A stretch of 64,000 nucleotides of DNA, taken from assembly GCA_006384855.1 (NCBI GenBank), contig VCJN01002087.1, positions 124,001 to 188,000 of the forward strand, given 5' to 3'. Of this stretch, positions 35,278 to 45,581 are shown in pieces. A model generated the notes under the pieces. That model worked only from the letters and a program-made list of their open reading frames with translations, did not search any database and had not been told where the DNA came from. Numbering within the stretch: position 1 is the stretch's first letter; each line of letters begins with the position of its first letter. The DNA comes from Tetraselmis striata. Lineage: Eukaryota; Chlorophyta; Chlorodendrophyceae; Chlorodendrales; Chlorodendraceae. The translations under genes were made by a program, and so were the position numbers.

Positions 35278-35457
35278 ATGTCGCCCCCCATGTGCTCATA
35301 TGGGGAGCACTGTAGGGTTGCCGCCATGAGGCTCGCTAGCTCTCCCGACCTAGACGAGTGTGGTGCGCCCGACTGCGAGTATTTCTTGCACCATATATGC
35401 CAGGGGGCTTTCGAGGCGAAGTTTCCCGATCTATTTAGCGAGATGGAGATGCGATGA
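35278..35457 (+). CDS. Small cysteine/histidine-rich protein, possible transposon zinc finger
   Basis: 59 codons starting MSPPMCSYGEHC and containing CGAPDCEYFLHHICQ, giving C-x5-C ... C-x4-C-x5-H-H-x2-C. This spacing suggests a metal-binding finger, as in the N-terminal domains of several DNA transposases. The following plus-strand frame 35,466-35,557 (MIDLNHDATGDDVDP) may be a continuation in another frame. Not identified; could be a fragment. Confidence 0.35.
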   Translation: MSPPMCSYGEHCRVAAMRLASSPDLDECGAPDCEYFLHHICQGAFEAKFPDLFSEMEMR

Positions 35458-37123
35458 TGGGATGCTGGATGCCGAGGGCGAGATGATTGATCTGAATCAC
35501 GACGCCACTGGTGATGATGTAGATCCCGTCAAGATGCCAACCAAGGAGGAGCACTAGGCTCCTAGACTGTCTTGTAATTATACTGTAATGGCCCGTAATC
35601 GCGATGTTCCCACGGAATGGGCTTGTAATCGCTGTATATATCGTGTAATCACCACTTTTCTGCTAGGCTCGGTAGTCGCAATGAAGTGCCCGGCGGGCCC
35701 GCATTCCGTAATTGTTACCAGTACCATGTCGTGCCGTCCACATAGTACATTGGGCCCATATCGCGCCTCGCGCGGCTACCCGCAATCGCTCCGGGTTTCG
35801 CCACATTGTACTTTAACGCCTCACAGGCTCCGTGACGACTCCCAACGGCCAACGGCCAACGGTATCGTAGGGCTCAAACTAGCTGAATTGCTACAAGTGC
35901 GGGCCGGCAGTTAACGCAGCAGCGGCGTCAGCGCTAGTAATCTTACCAGTATAATGACACTCTTATGTAGTCATTCCGTGGCATACTCGTAGTAAACTGC
36001 ATCAGGCCCATATCACTCGTCATCACGACGCAATATTCGCATAGGAGTATCCGGCATCTGCCTCTAGAAGCCCGACAATCTCTCGCTGCGCTCCGGCCTA
36101 ATCCGCGATATGGCGCACGCGGCAGTGCAAGTGAGCGGGCGCGCGGCAGTAGGCGGGCGGAATGAATTATTTACATCCGTCTTCGGCCAGGACCGCCACG
36201 GCGGCCGGCCTGCTGCTCGCGGGTGGAGGCAGCGGCGGCTACGGCGGTCTGGCGGCCGCCCCGCGACCCGAACGCCCCACCGCCCGCCCCTGCACCGTCA
36301 CCACCCCGGCCCCGGGCCGGCACTCTAGCCGCCGACTTGGCGGGCTGCTTGGCCTTTTTACTGCCCGGGGCTCCGGGACAGCCCTCGTCGTCGTTGTCGC
36401 CGGGGACGGGTTGCGTGGGGGCCAGGTTCTTGACCACGTTGGTGTTGTGCTTGATGATGCCGCCCGCCCTCTCCCGTTGCTGAGCCAGCACGCCCACCAA
36501 GCCGTGAAGCGTTGGCGACGCAGCGGTGCCCGCTAGCGGCAGCTACACGACCTTGTTGCGCTGAACATTCGATACGATCGGCTTACCGCCAAACGTAGGG
36601 ACTGGGCGGGGGTCTAACACAATACCTGCGAAAGGTAGTATGCGTGTTGATTGCTTGTCGCGGCGGTGAATGTGTATTCAAACAAGTGCGAAAACAAACG
36701 CGAATCATGTGCGGCTTCCCAGTGCGGCGTCACCTCGCCGTCCTACTCCTCGCCCTAGGCCATGAAGCTAGCCGAGTCTGTGCACTTGTTTGTTAGCGAG
36801 AACATTGATCTAGTTGATTAGGCAAACTAGGGCGAAGAGCAGTAGCTGCGAAGGAGTGGCTTCAATGACCTCGGTGAAGTGGACGGTCTACGCTGCGCCC
36901 TCCCATGTTTGTATGTGACTAGCAAGCATGTTCAAGGCAATATATGTTCTTTTTTCACCGTTGCAGCGCGGGTGCAACCCACTGAAGACAACTCTCACCT
37001 CAGGCATTGTTGGCTACTAGGTATCGGTCTGATGTAATCGAGGAGCAAGCAAAGTGTGTTCCAGAGCTGCAGCATCTACCCCCCGCCTCTGCAATCAGGC
37101 CACATTACCTCCACAGTGAATAC

Positions 37124-37157
37124 CTACCTCTATAGTGAGTACTCACTATAGAGGTAG
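37124..37157. repeat. 34-bp perfect palindrome with CACTATAGAGGTAG arms
   Basis: The sequence reads the same on both strands around GAGTACTC. Each arm is CTACCTCTATAGTGAGT or its complement. It may be two transposon ends lying back to back. Confidence 0.85.
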
Positions 37158-37364
37158 ATTGCTTTGGGCGTACCGTTATGGTGCACCTACCTATAAAGTG
37201 CAAGGGGCGGCGGGGCGGGGGGCCGGGGGGGGGGGGGGGGGGGGGTCCGGATATTCAATGTAGTGGTAATGTCACTGTGTATCGTACAGCAGCCCACAAA
37301 AGTCTCTGCATGTTTTTATGGGTATGATTTGGGTTTGGTCGCTTCTAGTCGGTGAACCCCCGCA

Positions 37365-40300
37365 TAAATTGAAATTGAAAGTGATTACAACTGCTAGTCT
37401 GCTGCATCCACTGGCCCAGACTGAGTTGTTCTTAGGACCTGCTATCTCTGACCATGGTAGGGAACACTAGATGTAATTACAGCTCAAGCTAACGGCCTTC
37501 CTCTAGTGTGCCCAAGCCCCTCCTCCTTCCAGCGGGCTGAAGCTAGAACAACAGCGCCCCCTTGCTGTCCCTACCTAAGTCAGGCCTATCCCATTCAGAG
37601 CTCAGCAGGCAAGCAGGAAAACGCCTTCCCGAAGCGTCCCGCCTGCAGCTACCAAGGTGAGATGGGGGAAGGGGGCTGACCGGAATAGCTATGTGGTGCT
37701 CAGTATTTATCCACCGCTGAGCCGGCTAGTACAATTGGTGGGGGCTGCGATGCCCTCCGACATGTAATTGGGTAGATGTTGTCTGTTTTGGTTGTGGGAA
37801 TCAGCGGTGTGTTCTGTGTGTGTGGTGAGTTCCCGGGTGTGTGTTGGTGTACGAGGTGCACCGGGCACATGGTTAGTGGTGGGCGGTGGTCTTGAGTCAG
37901 CTCACCTGGCTTGGTTGTTGTTGCAGTGGCTCGCGCAGCAGCTTACTGGTGCGAGCCGCTAGACGGGAGGGCTGCATCATCGTCCGTTTCCCACTCGATG
38001 TCTGAGCCGCGGGTGCCAGAGAGGCGTTGCTTGCTCATGCTGCGGTTGCGGGCGGCGCCGTCCGAGCGGCTACGGCCCCTTGGCTGCTTCTTCTTATGTT
38101 TGGCAGTTGTGGCGGCCTTGCCCTTGCCTGCTGGGGTGGGCTGGCTGGGGTGACGTTCCAGCTGGATGGAGAGGCACTGTGGGTTGCGCAGCTGGTGTGA
38201 CTCCGCTGTGAGGCTGGCATGTTCGGCGGCTATTGCGGGTTGGCTGGCAGGAGAGGATTGTGCAAGCAGCTATGTGGTTACGGTGGTGAGGTGGTGAAGT
38301 TCTGCCAGTCGGTTTGTGGTGCCATTGGGTGTGCCCTCCCGGCATGTGCGGTGCAATGTTGAGCGTTGGGGGAAATCGAGGGATACGTCAGCCAGACCCG
38401 GTGTCTCTGCTGCCGCACGCTGGGCGGTGTCCACCTCCATGGCGCTGTCCTTCTCCTCGTAGTTGAGCTCGAGTTCTTCCTCGTCGTCCGCCTGCGCTCC
38501 ATGCATGGCAGTTGCCGCTGAAGCTGTGGCTGTAGGCGCAGGGGCTAGGTGGGTTGTTCCGGGGGCGCGCTCCGTTGCTGCTCCGCGCTTGTCGATTGCT
38601 GCCACTGCATTTGCAACCGCTCCTCGCGTCGGTGTTATGTGCTCGAGCCCGGGGGGGAGCGTCGCGGACTTGGGGTGTGGTTTGGGCTGCTGGGGTCGCT
38701 GAAGGCGGCAGTTGGTTCGGGCCTGGTGGTGGTGGGGCTGGCGGTGTGTCGGCATGGCGCCTCACGGTTGGTGCCGGAGTTGGCTCGGCCTTGATCTTCC
38801 CCCACGCTGTTGACACTGTCTTGCGCCACTGTTATGTTCTGTCAGTGCCGCGGGTGCCAGCGATAATGCTGTGGTGGTGGGCGGTCAGCTGCATGGTGAG
38901 GGTGTAGACTGGGCAATCGGCGGCTCGTAGGGCGAGGGACGCTGGGGCGGTCTTCCGGGCCTTCTTACGCAGGCCTATCGCTGCGCGTCGGATCTTGTTG
39001 TGGCCAGTGTTGCCTCCCAGTTCTACCGCCTCCCGGATCGTCTGGCTGAAGGGGTGGATGAGCAGCTCCGAGGGGTCGAACTCGGACTCCGTGAGGTACA
39101 TGACGATGGTGCGGAGGCGTATCGCCCGCAGTAGTGCGACATGGGAAGTGAGGGCCACTGCCTGGCGCAAGGTGTCCGCGAGCTCCTCGTCTTCTTTGCC
39201 GAGGGAGATGGCGCGGAGGTTGTCGTCTCCCACGCGCAACAGTGTCTGTTCGGTGTGGTGGTGGTGCATCTCGACGCCAGCAGCGGTCATGGTGTCCGTC
39301 AGCCATTGCGCGAGATGCAGCTCTGGAGGTGTGTTGATGCGATAGCCTCCGCCAGCTGCTCCACCGTCGGCAACTCCAGGTTGGCCAGAGGGCCGGGGCA
39401 AATCGCTTTGGCTGTCAGTGCGCATTGGAAGAACTGTTTGGATAGTGCCGGGGGCAGTACTCCTTGGAGCGGGGTGGTTGGCTGGTCCTCGCGGTCCTCG
39501 CTGTGTTTACTGTGACCTGGATCACTGCTTCGGCCCTGCGACTGGTCGCGAAACGGCAGCGGCCAGTTTTGCGTCGCGGCACACGTCATGTAGTAGGCGC
39601 GCCGCATCAGGATCGAGGAGTTCGAGGCGCACCGAGTCGGCTGAGCGGCGGGCTTTCCGTACCTCGCGGACCTCCAGGAGGGCCAGTAGTGTGCGGGTCG
39701 GGGGGCAGATGACGGCGTCGTCTGCGTATGTGTCGGCCATGTACTCGGCCCAGGCTCTCACTCCAGCGAGTGCCAAGACGTCTACTGGTGTCGCCGCCGG
39801 TTGGTCTGTCGCCGCCTCGTTTGGCTGGGGTTGGTCGTACGCTGGGAGGAGGCCCTCCGCCAAGTGCAACCACATGTCGGTCTCAGTGAGGCCTCTGAAA
39901 CAGGGGGAGCGAAGCCACACCCGGTGTACCGGTCGCTCGATGTCGTCGAGGTGCGGCGCTCCGAGCATGCGGGTGGAGAAGCGGCGGCCCTGACGGTCGA
40001 GGATCGCTGTGCCCTCTCCTGTCCATTGAGTTTGTAGAACGCTCGCGGTTGTTTCTCTGCGGGCTTGTCGTAGGATGACGGACCCGGTGGTGGTGGGGAG
40101 CCTAGTGCCACTCGGTCCAGTGGGGTCGGCGGCGGCGGGCTTGGGGGGGGGGGGGGGGGGAGGGGCGAGTCACCACTCTGACGTCTGCTGGTAGTATTTG
40201 AACGCCGATTTTGGGGCTGAGGGTGCGGATCAAGTTCGTCATAGTCCGGCCGCGCGACTGCTCGTCCATAGCTTGGTGCTGGGCCACGAGATCGCCGAAC

Positions 40301-40536
40301 AGTAGGGCCACATTGGTGTCATCGTCCGTGCCGGCGGGGAGGCCGGTTAGAAGTAGGTGAGATGGGCGTTATAGCACGCGTATGTGGCGGCGGGTTGCTG
40401 GTGGGAGTTGGGTGCCTGCGATTTTTTTGCAGTTACGACCGTGCGGTGTCGCTGGCTGTTGCACTCTGCCGCCTCGTAGCGCGGCCAGAAAGGTGCCGAA
40501 CCCGGCGACCGTCCTGCTGCTCCTAAGATCTGTCTG
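37365..40536 (-). mobile_element. ORF1-type LINE-family copy (copy B), main arm
   Basis: Minus strand. The TTGAAA-type tail is at 37,367-37,380 and the conserved 3' segment (GCCGGCTCAG, GAGCACCA) at 37,690-37,730. A degraded ORF1 spans about 40,311-38,000: NLIRTLSPKIGVQILPADVRVVTR, then MLGAPHLDDIERPVHRVW, RTLLALLEVREVRKARRSADS, ISLGKEDEELADTLRQAV and GLRKKARKT, then a Ser/Lys-rich end. Some of these quoted blocks are in different frames. It matches copy A over its whole length. At 40,536 it is cut by a DNA transposon, and its 5' end resumes at 45,350. Confidence 0.75.
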
Positions 40537-40574
40537 CACTCGTCGAAACGGGGTCCGCTTAACCGCGCTTAACG
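40537..40574 (+). repeat. Left terminal inverted repeat of the 4.8-kb transposon
   Basis: Begins CACTCGTCGAAACGGGGT and continues CCGCTTAACCGCGCTTAAC. Inverted partner at 45,312-45,349. Confidence 0.8.
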
Positions 40575-41141
40575 ACTACCAGGCGCGAGTAGTCGCCTGT
40601 ATATATCGCGCCTAACGTTAGGCGTCACAGTACTTTAAACTTGGCGGTAAGGATGAGTACGGCAGCGGAGCCCTGCATCAAAGTACTATAGCGAGTAGCG
40701 GGTACTCGGTAGTCACGAGTGCACAAAGTACGAGACGAGTACACGAGTCACTGTACTTTACGGGGATCGCCGCCCTTCATATCTGCTATTAGGCGCGCGC
40801 CTCCTCACGAATACGCGCGGAAGATACCCGCGTGATGACGAGTGATGATGACGAGCAGGCGGGGCAGTAGGGTACTGGTCGATACACAACAAAGGCTGCA
40901 AAAATGCATTACACGGTAGTCACGGTTGGTTTTGTGATTTAATAAAGGTGAGGTGCCAGGCTGGATCAGCGGCCAATGAGCGTCGAGCTTCGGGATGTGT
41001 GGTTAAGCGGACATGGGCGCGCCTACTCCTAGCTGGCAAATTTAACGTCAAGGCACCGGATATTTTCGGATTTATGGCGGAGGGGTCGGCAACTGCATAA
41101 AGTATTAGGGAAATACTAGAAATTTAATTACAATGGGTCTA

Positions 41142-41430
41142 CTACCGCCCCCGGCCCGTGCCCGCCCCCCCTGCCCTGCGGCCGGCTGGCTCCGCTGCCG
41201 CCGGCCTATTCCTGGCGCCAGCACGTGGTGTTATGCCCGCTGTCGGCTCGGGTGCTGACTGCCCCTTGTTGCCCGCAGATACTTCTGCGGGCATGCTATT
41301 CATGGCAGCTGCTGCCATCTGCTGCGCCCCGCGGCTAAGGAGCTTGTTTGACGGGGCTGGCATGATGCCGCCGCGCGCTCCCGTTGCGCTTGCTTCCTCT
41401 GGCGTCCAGCCTGCATCCTCGCAGTAGCGT
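41142..41430 (-). CDS. Low-complexity Ala/Gly/Arg-rich frame in the transposon
   Basis: A minus-strand frame reading GARGGIMPAPSNKLLSRGAQQM and ending AGGAGTGRGR. The start of the block loosely resembles the frame at 36,500-36,171 (RAGGII ... NVVKNL), so both may be tails of related transposon genes. The composition makes a chance frame possible. No function is assigned. Confidence 0.2.
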
Positions 41431-41770
41431 CCTGAAGCGCCGGGGATCTAGCCGCACGGGGAACATGAGCTCGGCGAGCGAGCGGGGGAGGGGGGCTGTA
41501 GCTAGCCGGTAGACAGGTCTTGCACCGGAGCGCCGTTCTGGTCGATTCCGGACTGCGGTAGTGATGAAAGAAAAAACACTAAGTCGCCGACACTCGCTCG
41601 GGCAGCGACAACATCAGCAGCTAGCTACACGATGAGCAGGTAAACCGGCCGGCAAGCGCACCTTTGCACTGGGGATGCAAAGAACCCTTGCTGCATGCGT
41701 CGGCTTCATCGATTTAAGCAAGGCAGCTTGCTCCTCCTCCACGGTCAATTGGGGTGGGCAGACGGGCCGT

Positions 41771-41950
41771 TCAGCTTGACCAGTCAAAAAAGCTCGACGT
41801 GTCATCGGCGCTGACTGTCGTGAGGTAGTAGCGCAGGGGCGGGCCGCGCGGGACAGGCGGGGGCTCGCGTGCTCCTCTCGGCAGCATGATATCTTCCCAC
41901 GACGCGTCATCCGTCCCGGCAGCGGCATGGAAGGTGCTGACGGAGGCCAT
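41771..41950 (-). CDS. Short frame with strong translation-start context (59 aa)
   Basis: GCCACCATGG precedes MASVSTFHAAAGTDDASWED, and the frame ends FFDWSS. It contains RYYLTTVSADD. It lies inside the 4.8-kb transposon. It could be the first exon of a longer gene, since a second open block (TVEEEQAALLKSMKP) follows in another frame after the stop. Not recognised. Confidence 0.3.
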   Translation of the reverse strand: MASVSTFHAAAGTDDASWEDIMLPRGAREPPPVPRGPPLRYYLTTVSADDTSSFFDWSS

Positions 41951-44018
41951 GGTGGCACGGGGGGCGAGCAGGGCGCGAAGCGGTCAGCATAAATAGGCGA
42001 AGCAGCGAGCGAGGAAGTGCCGAAGAGTGAAAGTGCGCGCGTGGCTGGTGGCTAATCACGTACTTTATATCATTGCATTAGTCTCGAGTAGTAATGGTAC
42101 CTCGGTACCCGGGGCGTCACAATAACATTATCAATGACACTACGATGCATCTGCTGTTGTATGTAATGCACAACGCGTTTCACATTAATCTTATTGCTGA
42201 ACAGATTACATGCATATCAACATACATACCACAAATGACATGAAATTCACAAAAGTACAGATGTGTATAACGGCAAAGACAAATGCAAACTTTTGTGTCA
42301 ACATCGGTTGACAATACCTGCTCGCGACGATACTGCAGTACACCGCGGCATCCATGCGTAACATTGACCCATGTTGTCAGTATCAGAAAAAAATATGTTG
42401 TGAGTGTGTCAGGAAAATTAGTGAAGCAGGCATGTGCAAGCATAATGCAGATTGGCCATGTTTCGTAAGATAGTATTGCTTAACATTACATTTGGAAACC
42501 CCAGACCCAACTGACGCCTATATGTATCATACGCCTGCCATACTACGCAAATGCTCCCGCAACATATGGATATGCTCAATTCACACACGCCACGGTTGCT
42601 GCGTATATGCTACTACTGCATGGCATCAACACCGCCATCATCCTCATCGAGGGCGGCGATGTCGTAGGCATGGGAAGTGCTTCAAGTAGGAGCACCACCC
42701 GTGCCGGGCTGCACTATCAGCATCAGCGCAAAGTGCAGGAAAGCAACAACAACATGTAAGATGCTTCAGCAAGAATATATAACACAGGTGGCCCATCACC
42801 TGATCATCTGCCTCGGCACAGCGTCACCGGCGGCCCTTTGCCGCCGCCCCCTGCCAGCAGTGCTGATGGCCTCTGTCCATGTATATGTGACAAGTCTGCC
42901 ATGCACAATCCTGGGCGGGAAGACAAAGTCCTGCTGGAAGACAGTGTTGATCGGGCCCTCCCACAGTCCAGTGCTCATAGGCGTTGATAGCACGCATCTC
43001 CAACTGCAAACACAACGGGAGGCGAAGTCATCGCGCTGTTTTTGAGGTGGCGCTCGGCGACAACGAAATAAGTTACCTTGACCTACAAGCTACGGGCAGC
43101 TACGGAGGTATTCTTCGCAGCCTTCATGAACATCGCGGCAGCAAAGGACATCACTCCGTGCATGAAGTTGCATGACAGCAATTTCCCGATGGATAGAACT
43201 GCATGGCAACCTTGACGCACTGAGTGCTCAGTGCATGGAGCACTGCAAACATGGAGATCAAGGAGGGCTTCCGCAACGGCAACAACCAACAGCCCCAGCA
43301 CCTGCTCAAGTCCGGCAAGGTGATGCTCTCCAGGACTGGCCAAGTCACGACGCGCAGCACCTTGATCGCGCACCACCGTGACATGCATGGACCAGCCCAT
43401 CGTGCACAGCCCCACCTGCCCAAGGCAAAGGCGTGTGCCGTCATGCCGTGAAGCCAGAGATGGCAGAGAAAGCGGCGACGAAGCGAAGGAAGATGTGAAT
43501 GCATTAATTACATCTAGTGAGCGTGTCCCTTCCCCTTCTCGCCCTTACTGGATTTGCCATAGACAGCCATGTCACATGAGCGGCAGGTGCTCGGCTCACC
43601 GCTGCCCTCAGCCCCCCTCACCGATGTTGAACGCCTCGCCTCCCGCCTCCATCGTTGCTTCGCGCCCCGCCCTCCTCTGCATGAAGTACTTCTTTTCATA
43701 TGGCCCGCACTTTACCGCATCCCAGCTGCCAATGCTGTCGTAGCTTTCAGAACTGCGCCGATGTGCGGGGCGCTGAATAGTCGCCTTTGCTGGTGTTGTC
43801 TGAGATACCCGCTCACTCTCGCTCCATGCGCTCCTGCCACTCCGTAGCGCGCAGCTTCCGAGCGCGCTCACCCAACTCACGCGCACGCTCTGAGCGCACA
43901 GTTCGGAGCGCCTACTGTTCCAGCCTGTCTGCCTCGCTCTTGCCCGGCAGCGCCTCCCACCGGAATACATAGCCACCCGTCTCTTTGGGAAGCGGTGGCG
44001 GGATTGGTGCGCTGAATC

Positions 44019-44489
44019 CTAGCCCATCACATCGCGCAGAGCATCGCTATCGTCCATCGGGTGCATAAAATGCGCCTCGCACAGCGCATGCAGCTCGCGC
44101 ATTGCGTATACTTTGGGATCATCGAAGGCAGTGAGGAAGGGCCATGCCTTTGGATCACTTGGGCCCACTGAGTAGCCAGTTGGCAGCTCCATGTGGTGGC
44201 CGTGGCCGTTCATGCGGTCGTACATCGCCTCGGTCACCGCCGAGACCAACGCCTCCTCGGGTACCACTGGTAGGCCGTCTACTGTGGTGGACTTGCCACA
44301 CTTCCGGCAGAATTCGGAGGCGGCGGGCTGGTGGCCGAAACGGCCAGAACGCACCGAGCGCAGTTCTCGCGTCGCGCCATATCGTTGGGGCGCTGCGTCG
44401 GCGCGAAGGGTTTTCAGCCTCCAACCCGCTTTAGCATCAACGGGCGATGCGAGAGAACAACGGAGGAACTCAAAAATCCGCCACGGCAA
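44019..44489 (-). CDS. Unrecognised exon-like frame with a C-x2-C motif
   Basis: A frame of about 156 codons with normal amino-acid composition. FCRKCGK may be half of a zinc site. It is followed by VPEEALVSAVTEAMYDRMNG and MRELHALCEAHFMHPMDDSD. There is no ATG at its upstream edge, so it is more likely an internal or terminal exon. A second minus-strand block, IPPPLPKETGGYVFRWEALPG near 43,960-43,990, follows in another frame. It lies inside the inverted-repeat transposon, so it may be transposon-encoded or captured. No family is recognised. Confidence 0.35.
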   Translation of the reverse strand: MPWRIFEFLRCSLASPVDAKAGWRLKTLRADAAPQRYGATRELRSVRSGRFGHQPAASEFCRKCGKSTTVDGLPVVPEEALVSAVTEAMYDRMNGHGHHMELPTGYSVGPSDPKAWPFLTAFDDPKVYAMRELHALCEAHFMHPMDDSDALRDVMG

Positions 44490-44864
44490 CGACCTCAGCT
44501 TCCCCTCACTCTAGCGATATCGGGTGCGTGTCGGGTGGGATCGGTGCCGAGATGTCTCCGATTGTGTTTGGCGTGGGTGGGCTGCAGTGAGTGAGTGGGG
44601 CAAAAAGGGCGGCGTCCGTACCTGATGCGGCCGAATGCACAGCCGCTGTTGACCACTGTGGGCACCACCTGCCCGACTACCGCCAGTAATGTGTACCCAT
44701 GGGATAAGGTTTGCGCTCCGGGGGGCGTGATGCGCAGTGGCCGCGCGCACTGGGGGCAAGCGCGCTATCTATGTGCAGCTCGGGGTGGGTGAGGAAGTTT
44801 GCTGTGTGATGGACGCGGTGCGCGCGGCCCGCATAAAGGATTCTATTATAGTACAGCAGTACTA

Positions 44865-44976
44865 GCGCAGTGTGCAGTGTGCGACAGTGTGCGCCGCTGT
44901 GCGCAGTGTGCAGTGTGCGACAGTGTGCGCCGCAGTGCGCAGTGTGCAGCAGTGTGCAGTGTGCGACAGCAGTGCG
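44865..44976 (+). repeat. Three-unit tandem repeat, 36-bp period
   Basis: Units start GCGCAGTGTGCAGTGTGCGA at 44,865, 44,901 and 44,937; the third is slightly altered. It is near the right end of the 4.8-kb transposon. Confidence 0.85.
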
Positions 44977-45000
44977 TAACTAGTTCATGAACGATATCCC

Positions 45001-45123
45001 GGTACTGGTGTGAATTACAAAAAGGGCAGTTCCCCAGAATTAAGAAAATCAACACAGCAAGCCGCCCAAAAGCGGCCTGGTACTGGTACTGGTGTGAATT
45101 ACAAAAAGGGCAGTTCCGCGGTA
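45001..45123 (+). repeat. Direct repeat of about 33 bp, two copies 90 bp apart
   Basis: GGTACTGGTGTGAATTACAA followed by AAAGGGCAGTTCC occurs at 45,001 and again at 45,091, with GGTACTGGTAC-type units between and after. These form part of the subterminal GTAC-rich zone of the transposon. Confidence 0.8.
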
Positions 45124-45311
45124 CTGGTACGCCGTCATACCACGTACCATTTGCGTACGGGTACTGCCATGGCAGTCATGGCGACGCGGGTACTCGCGAC
45201 CACCGCCGAGATAAGCTGACTGAAAGAGGATATAGGCGCGGTAAGGCGCGGGGTGATACGGAATACAGTAATCGTACAGTAAAATTGAGTACGGATACAG
45301 TACAAGTACCG

Positions 45312-45349
45312 TGTTAGGCGCGGTTAGGCGAACCCCGTTTCGACGAGTG
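45312..45349 (-). repeat. Right terminal inverted repeat of the 4.8-kb transposon
   Basis: Read on the minus strand it begins CACTCGTCGAAACGGGGT and continues TCGCCTAACCGCGCCTAAC, three transitions from the left repeat over this length. Confidence 0.8.
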
Positions 45350-45581
45350 TGTGTCCATGCTGGCTGTGGTGGTGTCCTCCTGGAGGGCCTGCTCTTCACG
45401 CCACTGTGGGCGCAGGCCGGCAGTTGACCTGGCGGTGGATCGTCCGATCGTCGGACGGTCCGCCGTTTCATAGGAGGATCTCGCTACCTACCAGCAGTAC
45501 CAGTAGTCGCGCCGGCTCGCCCGGATTTTGTACATACGCAATACTTCGCCCGGTGTTAAGGGCCGGCTGGAAAGTGAGAAG
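45350..45581 (-). mobile_element. 5' end of LINE-family copy B, separated arm
   Basis: Minus strand from about 45,581: CAGCCGGCCCTTAACACCGG, CGGGCGAGCCGGCGC, CCTATGAAACGG, GGCGTGAAGAGCAGG, ending at ATGGACA where the transposon begins. It matches the first 230 bp of copies A and D. Confidence 0.8.

Larger units (their letters stand above)
35041..37364. other. Unassigned region flanked by CACTATAG-type repeats
   Basis: CTATAGTG motifs occur near 35,010, 35,030 and 35,057, and again with their inverted form at 37,124-37,157 and near 37,190. Such clusters are seen at the ends of CACTA-type DNA transposons. Between them are one small zinc-finger-like frame (35,278) and an Ala/Gly/Arg-rich minus-strand frame (36,500-36,171) containing RAGGIIKHNTNVVKNLAPTQP. 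No transposase core was recognised and the two ends are not in a simple inverted arrangement. Confidence 0.35.
40537..45349. mobile_element. 4.8-kb DNA transposon with CACTC-type terminal inverted repeats
   Basis: The left end is CACTCGTCGAAACGGGGT and the inverted right end is the same. The inverted match continues for about 36 bp with three or four mismatches. The dinucleotide TG lies directly outside both ends, compatible with a 2-bp target duplication (CACTA-type elements make 2-3 bp). The insertion cuts LINE copy B exactly where the homologous copies are continuous, which independently supports both ends. Subterminal zones (about 40,640-40,760 and 45,080-45,310) are rich in GTAC, as CACTA subterminal repeats often are. 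No transposase core was identified inside, so it may be a non-autonomous or decayed copy. Confidence 0.75.

Noticed and set aside
42180-43500. Host gene in the middle of the 4.8-kb transposon
   Set aside because: Frames such as 42,677-43,045 and 43,224-43,451 (GKVMLSRTGQVTTRSTLIAHH) hint at a transposase-like finger region but are short, on different frames and unmatched.
44865-44976. CRISPR-like array
   Set aside because: The 36-bp units follow one another without spacers and lie in eukaryotic transposon DNA, so this is an ordinary tandem repeat.
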